Source of the DNA: an uncultured Collinsella sp.
Lineage (GTDB): Bacteria > Actinomycetota > Coriobacteriia > Coriobacteriales > Coriobacteriaceae
Assembly: GCA_900552185.1 (NCBI GenBank)
Contig: URYT01000016.1
Span: forward strand, 1 to 17,761
Length of the DNA stretch: 17,761 nucleotides
Direction of reading: 5' to 3'
The notes below the pieces were generated by a model that had not been told where the DNA came from, made no database searches, and saw only the letters and a program-made list of their open reading frames with translations. Below, piece by piece: positions 1 through 7,321 of the stretch (the stretch's first letter is position 1; each line of letters starts with the position of its first letter). Both the position numbers and the translations under genes were made by a program.

Positions 1-1117
1 TGCTGGTTTCGTTGCCGCCCAGGTACAAAAACTCGTCGCAGTTGCCCATGATGGAGCGTGCGCGTGCCTCGCCATAGAGCGCATCGAGCTGGTTGGTCGA
101 CTGCAGCAGCAGCGTTGCCCAGATGTTGCGGCTTCGGATAATCGAGAGCACGTTGTCGATCTGGGGGATCTGCAGATTTGCGAAGTCATCGAGCATAAAG
201 CGCACGGGCACGGGCAGGCTGCCGTCGGGCTGCCTATCGGCCTCGCGAATGAGACCCATAAACGCCTGCGAAATAAAGAGGCCGGTCAGCGGATCGAGAT
301 TGCGGTCAATATCGCTCACGGTTACAAACAGGGCGCAGGGGGTGTGTCCCATGGAAGCGAAGTCCACCTGATGGCACTCACGATAGAGCTGTGCCGCACC
401 GTCGAATCCCAGACACATGACCTTTTCGGCAAGGATGCCGACGATGCTCGCGTGCATGCGCTCGGCATTTTGCGTAATGGCGTAGCGCCGCCATAGCGAG
501 AGGGCATAGCTTTGGGGGTCGGTCGTGATCAGGTCGTCAAACAATCGACCCGTGGCACCGTCCTGCAGGTGCTCGATCAGCTTGATGACCGAGCTGATCG
601 TCTGCTCGTCGGCGGGTAGCTGTTCGGTGACGTAGGCGATAAGACACGACAGCAGGTTTGCCGCCGCATGATCCTAAAAAGGCTGGTTGTTGTCCTCGAT
701 GGGGCAGATGGCCTTTGCCACCGAGAGGATGTCCTGCTGGTTGGGCCTGCCGTCCGCCTTGCGGCGAATGTGCCTCAGGGGGTTGTAGCCGCAGCGCTCG
801 ATGCCGGGCGCAAGGGCCGGGACGGTGTTGAGGTCGGCGAAGTTGAGACATTGCACGCGGTAACCGTGGGCTGCCAGCACGGGTCCCACTTCGCGACAGA
901 GCGTGCCTTTGGTGTCGAGCACGATGTAGCTTGCGTTCATTTGCAGCAGCTTGGGCTTGAGGACGTTGCGGGTCTTGCCGGCTCCCGAGGGGCCGATCAC
1001 AAGTGCATTGTTGTTGAGTCCCGTTTGGCGGGTGTCGCAGGAAAGCGTTCGATCCTTGGCGAGGATGGTGGACGATGCGGACTCAGATGCGGCGAGGCGG
1101 CTGGCGAGGTTAGACAT
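1..1117 (-). pseudogene. VirD4/TraG-type conjugal coupling ATPase, interrupted by in-frame TAG, 3' end off window
   Basis: This type IV coupling protein would pump the relaxase-bound DNA strand into the conjugation channel. The start is the ATG at 1117, with AAGGAGGT five bases upstream, and it overlaps the 3' end of the clpP-like gene by 8 nt. Walker A (GPSGAGKT) lies at residues 42-49, preceded by a DTRQTGLNNN stretch typical of Tn1549-type coupling proteins. At 674-676 the frame reads TAG immediately after DNNQPF, where relatives have Trp. The same frame stays open from 673 to base 2 and carries the second half of the protein, including FMLDDFAN (Walker B region, 176-199) and SRNIWATLLLQSTNQLDALYG. 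One G-to-A change (TGG to TAG) explains it. The N-terminal membrane segments usual for VirD4 are absent. A sequencing error cannot be excluded. Confidence 0.85.
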
Positions 1118-1727
1118 GGGCGACCTCCTTGGTGGTCGAGAGGATTTCGTGGGCAAAGCCGAGCTCGACGGCGCGCTCGGCCGAAAGGTAGGTGTCTTTT
1201 GCAGTGAGGGACTGGATGCGCTTGGGCGTGAGGCCGCTGCGGTCCGAGAGGATTTGCGTGAGGGTCTTGCGGGTCTGCATGAGACGCCGGCTGGTTTCCT
1301 GCAGCGCAAGTGCCGAGCCGCCTGCCCCCTGGGGGATCAGCGGGTCGTGAATCATGAGCTCTGCATGGGGCGCCATACGGCGATCGTCGCCGCCCATAAA
1401 GATCACGGCGCCCATGGACGCGGCGAATTCCAGGCAGACGGTGCGGATGGGGCACGATGCGAGGCGCATGGCGTCATAGATCGCAAGACCCGATCGCACG
1501 CTTCCGCCGGCGCTGGCGACAAATATGGTGATGGGGCGGCTGGGGTCGGTGGCATCGAGCAGGCGGATCTGCTGGCATAGGTCGTGGGCCATCGGGGTTT
1601 CGATGTTTCCTATGACGGAGAGCTCGCGACGGGCGAGCATCTCATCGTAAATGCTGGTGAGCGTGATACCTCGGGCGGATTCACGCATGGTGAGGGGGCT
1701 GATGATGGGGGAATGATTGGTGTCCAT
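1110..1727 (-). CDS. ClpP-like serine protease of a conjugative element
   Basis: A 205-aa protein of the ClpP/crotonase fold, about the normal length of ClpP. The pieces of the ClpP active site are visible: SAGGSVRSGLAIYDAM (residues 72-87, the SPGGS-type strand), the nucleophile Ser104 in AASMGA, His127 in MIHDP, and Asp178 in AKDTYLSAERAVELG. The protein should therefore be catalytically competent, degrading or processing proteins together with a Clp ATPase or acting alone; its substrate is unknown. The start ATG at 1727 follows AAAGGAGT. It lies between an unknown gene and the coupling-protein gene, overlapping the latter by 8 nt, so translation is likely coupled. It differs enough from housekeeping ClpP (SAGGS instead of SPGGS, short N-terminus) that I read it as the mobile-element version. 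Confidence 0.85.
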   Translation of the reverse strand: MDTNHSPIISPLTMRESARGITLTSIYDEMLARRELSVIGNIETPMAHDLCQQIRLLDATDPSRPITIFVASAGGSVRSGLAIYDAMRLASCPIRTVCLEFAASMGAVIFMGGDDRRMAPHAELMIHDPLIPQGAGGSALALQETSRRLMQTRKTLTQILSDRSGLTPKRIQSLTAKDTYLSAERAVELGFAHEILSTTKEVAHV

Positions 1728-1790
1728 GAGGACTCCTTTCTGTTGGTTGTGTTGTGGAATAGGATTGTTGCCCGCGGAGGGGCTGGCGGG

Positions 1791-2681
1791 CTACAGGGTT
1801 CGTCCGAGCCTGAGATCGAGCTCGGTTGTGGGGCAGGCTGCCTGTTCGTGCGGCTCGCAAGCGCCAAGGGCTCCAAAGCGATGGAGCGTTGCGACGGGCG
1901 TGGTGTAGGCGAGCCGCAGCTGATGCTCGACAGGGGCACATCCGTCATTTTTGTAATGAGCCGCGTAGTACTGCGCGATGCTGGCGTTCATCTCGCTGCC
2001 ATTGCGATGGCGCTCAAACTGGCGTCTGCAGGTCTCGATGATCTTTGCTACCGACTTGGGTGCCGTCGCGGGAACAAGGGCGAGATAGCCCTCAAATAGC
2101 TCGTTGATGCTCAGGAGGCACAGCAGGTCGATCAGCGTCCTTATGGCTGCTCCCTCGGCGGAAAAGTGCGCGGTCATGCGGTTATATCGGTTGCGGTCGA
2201 CGATGGCCGCATGGGGTCTTGGAGTTTTCTGCCCCGTGGTCCCGGGCTTTTGCCGCGCCTGTGTATTGAGCTCGACGTTGCAGCGCTTGAGGCCGTCCAA
2301 CGGAAGGAACAGTGCGGTGCGCAGGGTGTTCCGCTTGCTTTCGAGTTCATGACGCTCGTCGGGTTCCCATTCGAGCTTGAGTTTCGTGTCGAGCGCCGTA
2401 AGCATATGGGCTAGGCAGCCTACGGTAAGAACGCACGAATCGTTGTCGCGTTTTGGGGCATAGGGGTCTGTCAGCTTGCGAATGTCGGGGTCGCCCATGA
2501 TCTTTGTGCAGCGCTTCAGCAGTTGAGGGTGGTCGGCCAAGATCGTCGCGAGCGGTAGCGACGCGTAGTTCTTGATGGTCGCGGCGGCAAAGGCGGCGTC
2601 ATATTCGTTTGCATATGCTCGCTCAATGCGGGCATCCAGAATGCTTTTCTTATCGCCGTCTTCAGCGTGGTGGTTTGTCAT
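1791..2681 (-). CDS. hypothetical protein of the conjugative element (296 aa)
   Basis: I do not recognise a family. The start chosen is the ATG at 2681 (protein begins MTNHHAEDGD), which has GGAGA a few bases upstream. The frame stays open to 2837, but that extension translates a tandem DNA repeat into a His/Gln-rich tract and is unlikely to be coding. The protein is soluble-looking, with no signal peptide or membrane segment. It is charged, with an acidic N-terminus, a central basic stretch (QARQKPGTTGQKTPRPH) and a predicted helical part that includes one hydrophobic helix (AIRTLIDLLCLLSINELFEGYLALV) too short and interrupted to call a membrane anchor. It is the first gene of the minus-strand set, 63 bp before the clpP-like gene, and probably shares its transcript. 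A role in conjugation or its regulation is a guess from context only. Confidence 0.7.
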   Translation of the reverse strand: MTNHHAEDGDKKSILDARIERAYANEYDAAFAAATIKNYASLPLATILADHPQLLKRCTKIMGDPDIRKLTDPYAPKRDNDSCVLTVGCLAHMLTALDTKLKLEWEPDERHELESKRNTLRTALFLPLDGLKRCNVELNTQARQKPGTTGQKTPRPHAAIVDRNRYNRMTAHFSAEGAAIRTLIDLLCLLSINELFEGYLALVPATAPKSVAKIIETCRRQFERHRNGSEMNASIAQYYAAHYKNDGCAPVEHQLRLAYTTPVATLHRFGALGACEPHEQAACPTTELDLRLGRTL

Positions 2682-2728
2682 AGCTTCTCCAATCGGTTGA
2701 TGTTCGTGCTGTTTGTTGATGTGTTGGT

Positions 2729-2764
2729 TGTCGTGAGTGATGTGCTTGCCGTGGGTGATGTGCT
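2729..2764. repeat. two-unit 18-bp tandem repeat in the leader of the element operon
   Basis: Two adjacent 18-bp units, TTGTCGTGAGTGATGTGCT-like at 2729-2746 and 2747-2764, differ at about two positions. Further degenerate copies (GATGTGTTGG, GATGTTCGTGC) continue toward the start codon at 2681. On the minus strand this reads as CACATCAC and CACG blocks. It could be a regulator-binding array or simple slippage; its location just upstream of a start codon favours a regulatory site, but that is inference. Confidence 0.5.
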
Positions 2765-2997
2765 GACGTTGGGGTGCTATGCGGTTTTCAATGAGCCCGT
2801 GAGGCGGTTGCTGCAGGGGCGGGATGGAACGGCCCATGCAAGGCGGAAGGCATCGTGCTCAAAATCGAGACAGCAATGCCCTGGGCGCCTCACATGTGGC
2901 AGTTACCTCATTAAGTTGTCATTGCGTTTGGGGTTGTACTTTGCCGATCTTCCTTCTCTTACACGCTAAAACTCAAACTTCATATGCTCGATCTACT

Positions 2998-3020
2998 TAA
3001 AACCGCAACGGCGGTCTTTT
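2998..3020. terminator. short bidirectional terminator-like hairpin
   Basis: ACCGC (3002-3006), a 4-nt AACG loop, then GCGGT (3011-3015), followed by CTTTT on the plus side and preceded by TTAAAA, which gives a T-run on the minus side. No gene reads into it from either direction within the window, since its neighbours diverge. It may be a relic of a gene displaced when the element inserted, or simply a stable hairpin. Confidence 0.4.
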
Positions 3021-3170
3021 ATCAACTTATATGTCGGAACGCGTCTTTGCAAGTACTTTTTTGCCTTTGTTTCAAATGGGGTGGTTTTGCAACCGTCATA
3101 CGCGCGCTGTGCGAACGTGCCCCGGCTCGGATAAGATAGTGCGCGATAAAAACGATGCAAGGAGGCATAT

Positions 3171-4013
3171 ATGGCAATCAAAGCCATCGCAATGGATATC
3201 GACGGTACGCTCACCAACGACCAAAAGGTCATCAGCCCGCGTACGCGCGAGAAGCTGCTCGCGGCGCAGGAGTCGGGAATTAAGCTCATCTTGGCTTCGG
3301 GTCGTCCCGCATGGGGGCTGCACGCCTTGGCGCAGGAGCTCGACCTTCAAAACCATGACGGTCTTCTAGTTGCCTTTAATGGCGCGCATGTGGTCGACGC
3401 TCAGACCGATGAGGTCCTTTTTGACCAGGCCATGCCGGCTGACGAGCTGCATCGCCTGATTGATCACCTGCGTAATTTTGACGTGATCCCTATGATTTCG
3501 CTCGGTCGTAATCTGCACGTCGAGGATTCGTACCATTGCATGATCACGCTGCCTGACGACTCGCAGAAGAATATCGTCAAGTATGAGCGCGATGCGTGCG
3601 ATCTTAAGATTCGCGAGGTCGAGAGCTTGCATGAGGTTGTGGACGCTTATCCCGTGGACAAGCTGCTGACGGCGGGCGATCCGGCCTACCTGCAGGCGCA
3701 TTACGAGGAGATGTATGCGCCCTTTAAGCAGACGCTTTCGGGCATGTTTACGGCCGACTGGTACTTTGAGTACACGGCGCCCGGTATCGACAAGGCCCGT
3801 GCGCTCGAGGGTGCCCTGCCCAAGCTCGGCATCGATGCCAGCGATGTCGTATCGTTTGGCGACGGCCAGAACGACAAGTCCATGATTGAGTGGGCCGGCA
3901 CGGGTGTAGCCATGGGCAACGCCGTCGATGAGGTTAAGGCTGTGGCCCAGATGGTGACCGCCAATAACAACGAAGATGGTATTGCGGTGGCGCTGGATAA
4001 GCTGCTGGGCTAG
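3171..4013 (+). CDS. Cof-type HAD-IIB sugar-phosphate phosphatase
   Basis: A 280-aa cytoplasmic hydrolase of the Cof/YbjI group, which dephosphorylates small phosphometabolites such as sugar phosphates, FMN or pyridoxal phosphate; the exact substrate cannot be read from sequence. HAD motif I is MDIDGT (Asp9 nucleophile, Asp11 acid/base). Motif II is the LASGRP region. The central C2B cap is followed by a conserved Lys (GIDKARAL) and the motif IV block FGDGQNDKSMIEWAGTGVAMGNA. Length is normal for the family. The start ATG has AAGGAGG seven bases upstream. The gene is followed by a clear terminator (4037-4062), so it is probably monocistronic. A TAAGAT hexamer at 3132-3137 may be its -10. Confidence 0.9.
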   Translation: MAIKAIAMDIDGTLTNDQKVISPRTREKLLAAQESGIKLILASGRPAWGLHALAQELDLQNHDGLLVAFNGAHVVDAQTDEVLFDQAMPADELHRLIDHLRNFDVIPMISLGRNLHVEDSYHCMITLPDDSQKNIVKYERDACDLKIREVESLHEVVDAYPVDKLLTAGDPAYLQAHYEEMYAPFKQTLSGMFTADWYFEYTAPGIDKARALEGALPKLGIDASDVVSFGDGQNDKSMIEWAGTGVAMGNAVDEVKAVAQMVTANNNEDGIAVALDKLLG

Positions 4014-4036
4014 AATCGCCGATTAATGCATGATTC

Positions 4037-4062
4037 GGGCGCCTGCTCGCGGGCGTCCTTTT
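4037..4062 (+). terminator. Rho-independent terminator of the Cof-type phosphatase gene
   Basis: GGGCGCC (4037-4043) pairs with GGCGTCC (4052-4058), 7 bp including one G-T pair, followed by TTTT. It sits between the stop codon at 4013 and the ribosome binding site of the next gene, which shows that an in-frame ATG at 4030 is not the start of that next gene. Confidence 0.8.
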
Positions 4063-4077
4063 GTTAGGGAGGGTGCC

Positions 4078-4737
4078 GTGTCCGCATTTCCGTTCGACGC
4101 CGTTATCTTTGACATGGACGGCGTCATTGTCGATACCGAGTATTACTACTTGGGCGAGACTGCCGCGTTTGCCAAGGAGCTGGGGCTTAATCTGACTCAA
4201 GAGGAGTTGAATGGGCAGGTCGGTACCTCCCATCAGTTCTTCCTGCATATGCTGGTCGATTGGTTTGAGCGCGCCGGTAAGGGGCATTTCACTGGCGAGG
4301 AAGCGTTGGCCCGTTGGGACGAGTGGGCGCATAAACGTCCGCGCGACTATCAGGCTTTGATTAACCCAGGCGCCGTGGATACGATTCGAGAGCTGCCGCG
4401 CCGTGGCGTTCGCGTGGCGCTTGCCAGCTCGTCTCCCATGGTTAGCATCGAGGAAGTGCTCAACGCATGCGGGCTGTCGGATGCCTTTGAGTATGTGGTG
4501 AGCGGCGAGCAGTTTAAGGAGAGCAAGCCCGAGCCCGACATCTACCTGCATGCGCTGGATCTGCTGGGGCTGCCCGCGAATCGCTGCTGCTGCGTTGAGG
4601 ATTCCGTTCCGGGCATTACCGCGGGTAAGCGAGCCGGCTTGACAGTCATTGCCAAGCGCGAGGAGCGCTTTGGATTTAGCCAGGATGCCGCGGACAAGAT
4701 TATCGACCAGCTGCCGGAACTGCTCACGCTTTCTTAG
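4078..4737 (+). CDS. HAD-IA hydrolase, beta-phosphoglucomutase/phosphatase-like
   Basis: A 219-aa HAD-superfamily protein with the helical cap typical of beta-phosphoglucomutase and sugar-phosphate phosphatases. Motif I is FDMDGVIVDTE (Asp12, Asp14), motif II is LASSSP, the motif III Lys lies in ESKPEPDIY, and motif IV is CVEDSVPGITAGKRAGL. The last is the hallmark of the PGM-like subfamily. Likely substrates are phosphorylated hexoses or small sugar phosphates; whether it is a mutase or a phosphatase cannot be decided here. I start it at the GTG at 4078, preceded by AGGGAGGG. The upstream in-frame ATG at 4030 would require translating through the terminator of the previous gene. It is probably transcribed separately from the Cof-type gene despite the shared HAD fold. 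Confidence 0.88.
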   Translation: MSAFPFDAVIFDMDGVIVDTEYYYLGETAAFAKELGLNLTQEELNGQVGTSHQFFLHMLVDWFERAGKGHFTGEEALARWDEWAHKRPRDYQALINPGAVDTIRELPRRGVRVALASSSPMVSIEEVLNACGLSDAFEYVVSGEQFKESKPEPDIYLHALDLLGLPANRCCCVEDSVPGITAGKRAGLTVIAKREERFGFSQDAADKIIDQLPELLTLS

Positions 4738-4739
4738 GA

Positions 4740-4760
4740 GCGCGGTAGTTGCGCGTTTTT
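4740..4760 (+). terminator. weak terminator after the PGM-like gene
   Basis: GCGC (4740-4743), a 7-nt loop, GCGC (4751-4754), then G and TTTTT. The stem is only 4 bp, but it lies 3 nt after the stop codon and has a proper T-run. Confidence 0.45.
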
Positions 4761-4820
4761 CGGGTCAGATGAGTAAATACCCGACATTTTGGTGCGGCAG
4801 CAAGCATACTTAATGCTAAT

Positions 4821-4860
4821 GCGGGCTTAAGGGCTTGCTGAATGCCCTTGGGCCCGCTTT
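4821..4860 (+). terminator. large two-part hairpin in the leader of the GntR gene
   Basis: The outer stem GCGGGC (4821-4826) pairs with GCCCGC (4852-4857), and the inner stem AAGGGC (4829-4834) pairs with GCCCTT (4844-4849), with TTT following. It ends 27 bp before the GntR start codon. It may be a second terminator for the preceding gene or, if the gntR promoter lies upstream of it, an attenuator. An AGCAAGC at 4799-4805 could pair with GCTTGCT at 4833-4839 and open the inner stem. Confidence 0.6.
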
Positions 4861-4887
4861 AGACTTAATTGTGCTGGGAGAGGGTAT

Positions 4888-5631
4888 ATGCCACCGACTG
4901 AAGGGCTAACTGACGGTAAAGCAGCGATACCGCTGTACCAACAGGTTATCGATATCATTAAAAACGAAATCAACTCCGGTGCCTACAAGGCGGGCGCGCG
5001 GATACCCAACGAATTCGAATTGGCTGAGAGCTATAAAGTTGGCCGCGTTACCGTGCGACGCGCTATTGAAGAGCTCGTCCAGCAGGGCTATCTAACGAAG
5101 CGGCAGGGGAAAGGCACGTTTGTCAATGCCCCCAAGCTTAAGCGCAAGATTCGCCAGAAGGATGACGTCCAGAGTTTTTCGGACGCATGCCGCGTTAACG
5201 GAATGGAGCCGGGGGCGTGCGTCATTTCGAGAAAGATACTGCCGGCGGATTCTACCGAAGCGCAGTTCTTTGGTGTTCCCGTTGGAACTGACTTGATTTG
5301 CGTTGAGCGCGTGCGCACTGCCGATGGCGTCCCTGTCATGCTCGAGAACAACATATATGTTTACGAGGACAACGCCTATCTATCAACGGCACCTCTATCT
5401 AACCAATCCATTTTTGAGTTCGTGCGCAACCGGACGGGCCGCACGCCCGCGTTTACCGACCCGTGCACGCTCGAGATCGCGTGCGCGTCGCCCGAGGTCG
5501 CTCGACTGTTGGCAGTTCCCGTTGGCGAACCCTTGTTTTATATGGAAGCCTTCTTCTTTGATGAGCAACGGCGGCCGTTTATCATCGGTCGTCAGCGGAT
5601 CGTTGGCTCTCGCTACGTTTTTGACATCTAG
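4888..5631 (+). CDS. GntR-family (HutC subfamily) transcriptional regulator, probable FrlR-type
   Basis: A 247-aa regulator. An N-terminal winged helix-turn-helix of the GntR type (residues ~16-80; IPNEFELAESYKVGRVTVRRAIEELVQQGYL) ends in the wing KRQGKGTFV. A C-terminal UTRA ligand-binding domain (~95-240) ends with the characteristic PFIIGRQRIVGSRYVFDI. In the E. coli frl operon the regulator FrlR is also a HutC-type GntR protein, and UTRA domains commonly sense sugar phosphates, so a phosphorylated Amadori compound is a reasonable effector; this is inference. The gene lies just upstream of the transport and catabolic genes, separated by a strong terminator, so it has its own transcript. 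The start ATG follows GGGAGAGGG. Its likely operator is the 23-bp inverted repeat at 5784-5806. Confidence 0.88.
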   Translation: MPPTEGLTDGKAAIPLYQQVIDIIKNEINSGAYKAGARIPNEFELAESYKVGRVTVRRAIEELVQQGYLTKRQGKGTFVNAPKLKRKIRQKDDVQSFSDACRVNGMEPGACVISRKILPADSTEAQFFGVPVGTDLICVERVRTADGVPVMLENNIYVYEDNAYLSTAPLSNQSIFEFVRNRTGRTPAFTDPCTLEIACASPEVARLLAVPVGEPLFYMEAFFFDEQRRPFIIGRQRIVGSRYVFDI

Positions 5632-5643
5632 GACATTGCGAAT

Positions 5644-5679
5644 GGAAGCGCCCGGTGGATTATCTCACCGGGCGTTTCC
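5644..5679 (+). terminator. strong terminator hairpin after gntR
   Basis: A 14-bp stem (GGAAGCGCCCGGTG at 5644-5657 with CACCGGGCGTTTCC at 5666-5679, one G-T pair) around an 8-nt loop, 12 nt after the stop codon. There is no long T-run outside the stem, but stability is high. It separates gntR from the frl-type operon. Confidence 0.7.
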
Positions 5680-5783
5680 ATACCGTTCACGGCGCAAACG
5701 CAACCGTTCATCCGCGTTGCGGCAATCAGTTTGAAATTATCTTGATGAAGGAAAAAGCTGCTGGTACCCTTGGGACGTCATAG

Positions 5784-5806
5784 AACGTTTGCATTGTGCA
5801 AACGTT
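5784..5806. promoter_or_regulatory. perfect 23-bp inverted repeat, candidate operator of the frl-type operon
   Basis: AACGTTTGCA (5784-5793), spacer TTG, TGCAAACGTT (5797-5806): a perfect 10-bp inverted repeat. Each arm contains the palindromic hexamer AACGTT, 17 nt apart. It lies 42 bp before the transporter start codon. A further half-site, GCAAACG, is at 5694-5700. A possible promoter upstream is TTGATG (5742-5747), 17 nt, TACCCT (5765-5770), which is weak; if correct, the repeat sits just downstream of the transcription start. The neighbouring GntR protein is the obvious candidate ligand. Confidence 0.6.
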
Positions 5807-5848
5807 GAAGCGAGATGCGATGCAGTCTCGAGTTCTTTGGAGGTATCT

Positions 5849-7312
5849 ATGTCAGATACGAAGGCGAAGAAGACAAACAGACGTTTTAAGTTCAAATTAC
5901 CGCATGTCTATACGATCATGTTCTTGCTGATCGTTGTCTTTGCGGTCCTGACTTGGATCGTTCCCTCTGGTCAGTATCAGCGCAAGACGATTTCGACAGC
6001 GGCGGGCGAGCGTGAAGTTGCCGTTGCTGGAACCTATGAACAGGTCGATAAGAACTACACCGATTCCGAGACCGGCGAGACCATCAATCTGGGTCAGGAT
6101 ATCTTCGCGGTCCTGCAAGCGCCCACTAAGGGCATCCAGGAGGCTGCCGACGTTGTTGCGTTCGTCTTATTGATTGGCGGATCGTTCGCAATCATCACCA
6201 AGACCAACGCTTTGAATGCCGGCATGAGCCGTGTGATTAAAAAGCTCAAGAACAAGGACATCCTCATCATTCCCATCACGATGACGCTGCTGTCCATTTG
6301 CGGCACTACGTTTGGCATGTCTGAGGAAGCCCTGCCGTTCTATGCCATCTTCATTCCCATCATGATGGGTATCGGGTATGACTCGATGACGGCATTCATC
6401 ATCTGCTTCCTTGGTCCTAACCTGGGATATTGTGCTTCGACCATCGACCCGTTTAACGTCTTGATCGCACAGGGCATTATCGGCATCGAGGGCAATCCTC
6501 AGCTGTGGCTGCGCGCCGTTTCTTGGGTCATCTTCACTGCCGTCGGTATCGCATGGGCCATGCGCTACGCCATGTGCGTCAAGAAAAACCCCGAGTCGTC
6601 CATTGTGTACGAGGACGATAAGCTCAAGCGTATTGAATTTTCCGTGACCGATGCCTCCATCGAGGAAGAGTTCACTATCCGTCAGAAGCTCGTGCTTATC
6701 GATTTTGCTTGCGGTATGGGCATTATCGTCTGGGGTCTTGTTACCCAGGGCTGGTACATGAATCAGATTTCCGCCGTGTTTCTTGGCATGGGCTTGCTTG
6801 CCGGTATCCTGGGCGGCCTTGACCAGCAGACGATTGCAGAGGAGTTCGTTAAGGGTCTCGCCGACTTTGCGTACGCTGCCGTCGTTATCGGTATCGCTCG
6901 CGGTATTCTGGTCATCGCCGAGGGCGGCATGATCATCGACACCATCCTCCAGGCGCTCGCTACCGCGCTCGCCGGTGCACCCGCCGCCGTCTACACCACG
7001 TTTATGTATGTCGTCCTTGGTCTGCTCTCTTTGCTGGTTCCCTCGAGTTCTGGCCTGGCGGCGCTCACCATGCCCGTTATGGGCCCCCTGACCGAGCTCA
7101 TGGGCCTCAATCCCGAGGCGGCCGTCACCGCGCTCCAGTTTGCCAACCAGACCATCAACACCATCAGCCCCGTGGCGGGCATGACGGTCGCCGGCCTTGC
7201 CGTGGCTAAGATTTCGTTTGGCCAATGGTGGAAGACCATTTGGAAGTTCTTCATCTTCATGGTCGTGTTTGGCTTGGTCATTACTGCCATTTCCGGCATG
7301 CTTCCGGCGTAG
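5849..7312 (+). CDS. YfcC/DcuC-family membrane transporter, probable fructoselysine or amino-acid-conjugate permease
   Basis: A 487-aa polytopic inner-membrane protein. After a short basic N-terminus (MSDTKAKKTNRRFKFKLP) comes PHVYTIMFLLIVVFAVLTWIVPSGQY, the typical opening of YfcC-type permeases. Roughly a dozen hydrophobic segments follow, with the family's re-entrant-like blocks (SEEALPFYAIFIPIM; LVPSSSGLAALTMPVMGP; NQTINTISPVAGM). Relatives are annotated as C4-dicarboxylate or basic amino acid carriers. Its place as first gene of an operon with frlB-, frlC- and frlD-like genes suggests uptake of fructoselysine or a related Amadori compound. E. coli uses an APC-family permease (FrlA), so this would be a different solution. 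The start is the ATG at 5849 with GGAGG five bases upstream; an earlier in-frame ATG at 5789 lies inside the operator repeat. Confidence 0.85.
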   Translation: MSDTKAKKTNRRFKFKLPHVYTIMFLLIVVFAVLTWIVPSGQYQRKTISTAAGEREVAVAGTYEQVDKNYTDSETGETINLGQDIFAVLQAPTKGIQEAADVVAFVLLIGGSFAIITKTNALNAGMSRVIKKLKNKDILIIPITMTLLSICGTTFGMSEEALPFYAIFIPIMMGIGYDSMTAFIICFLGPNLGYCASTIDPFNVLIAQGIIGIEGNPQLWLRAVSWVIFTAVGIAWAMRYAMCVKKNPESSIVYEDDKLKRIEFSVTDASIEEEFTIRQKLVLIDFACGMGIIVWGLVTQGWYMNQISAVFLGMGLLAGILGGLDQQTIAEEFVKGLADFAYAAVVIGIARGILVIAEGGMIIDTILQALATALAGAPAAVYTTFMYVVLGLLSLLVPSSSGLAALTMPVMGPLTELMGLNPEAAVTALQFANQTINTISPVAGMTVAGLAVAKISFGQWWKTIWKFFIFMVVFGLVITAISGMLPA

Positions 7313-7321
7313 GTGGTTGTG

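Larger units (their letters stand above)
2682..3170. other. gene-free divergent spacer between mobile-element genes and chromosomal genes
   Basis: About 490 bp separates the minus-strand element genes from the plus-strand HAD gene. It holds a degenerate 18-bp tandem repeat (2729-2764), a short hairpin with T-runs on both sides (2998-3020), and a possible TAAGAT -10 at 3132-3137 for the downstream gene. I see no tRNA gene, integrase or clear direct-repeat attachment site, and no frame with both a start signal and plausible protein composition. Confidence 0.6.

Noticed and set aside
674..676. TAG read as pyrrolysine or recoded in the coupling protein
   Set aside because: TAG ends several other genes here (ettA, tcdA, the YfcC-type gene), there is no pyl gene, and Trp is expected at the site; a plain nonsense mutation is simpler.
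2682..2837. N-terminal extension of the 296-aa protein (His/Gln-rich)
   Set aside because: It is a translation of the tandem repeat, with no ribosome binding site at its ATG; the ATG at 2681 is better supported.
4030..4077. Upstream ATG start for the PGM-like HAD gene
   Set aside because: The added 16 codons would be translated through the terminator hairpin of the previous gene; the GTG at 4078 has a strong ribosome binding site.
5789..5848. Upstream ATG start for the YfcC-type transporter
   Set aside because: It lies inside the 23-bp operator repeat, has no ribosome binding site, and adds a non-homologous Cys-containing N-terminus. The ATG at 5849 has GGAGG.
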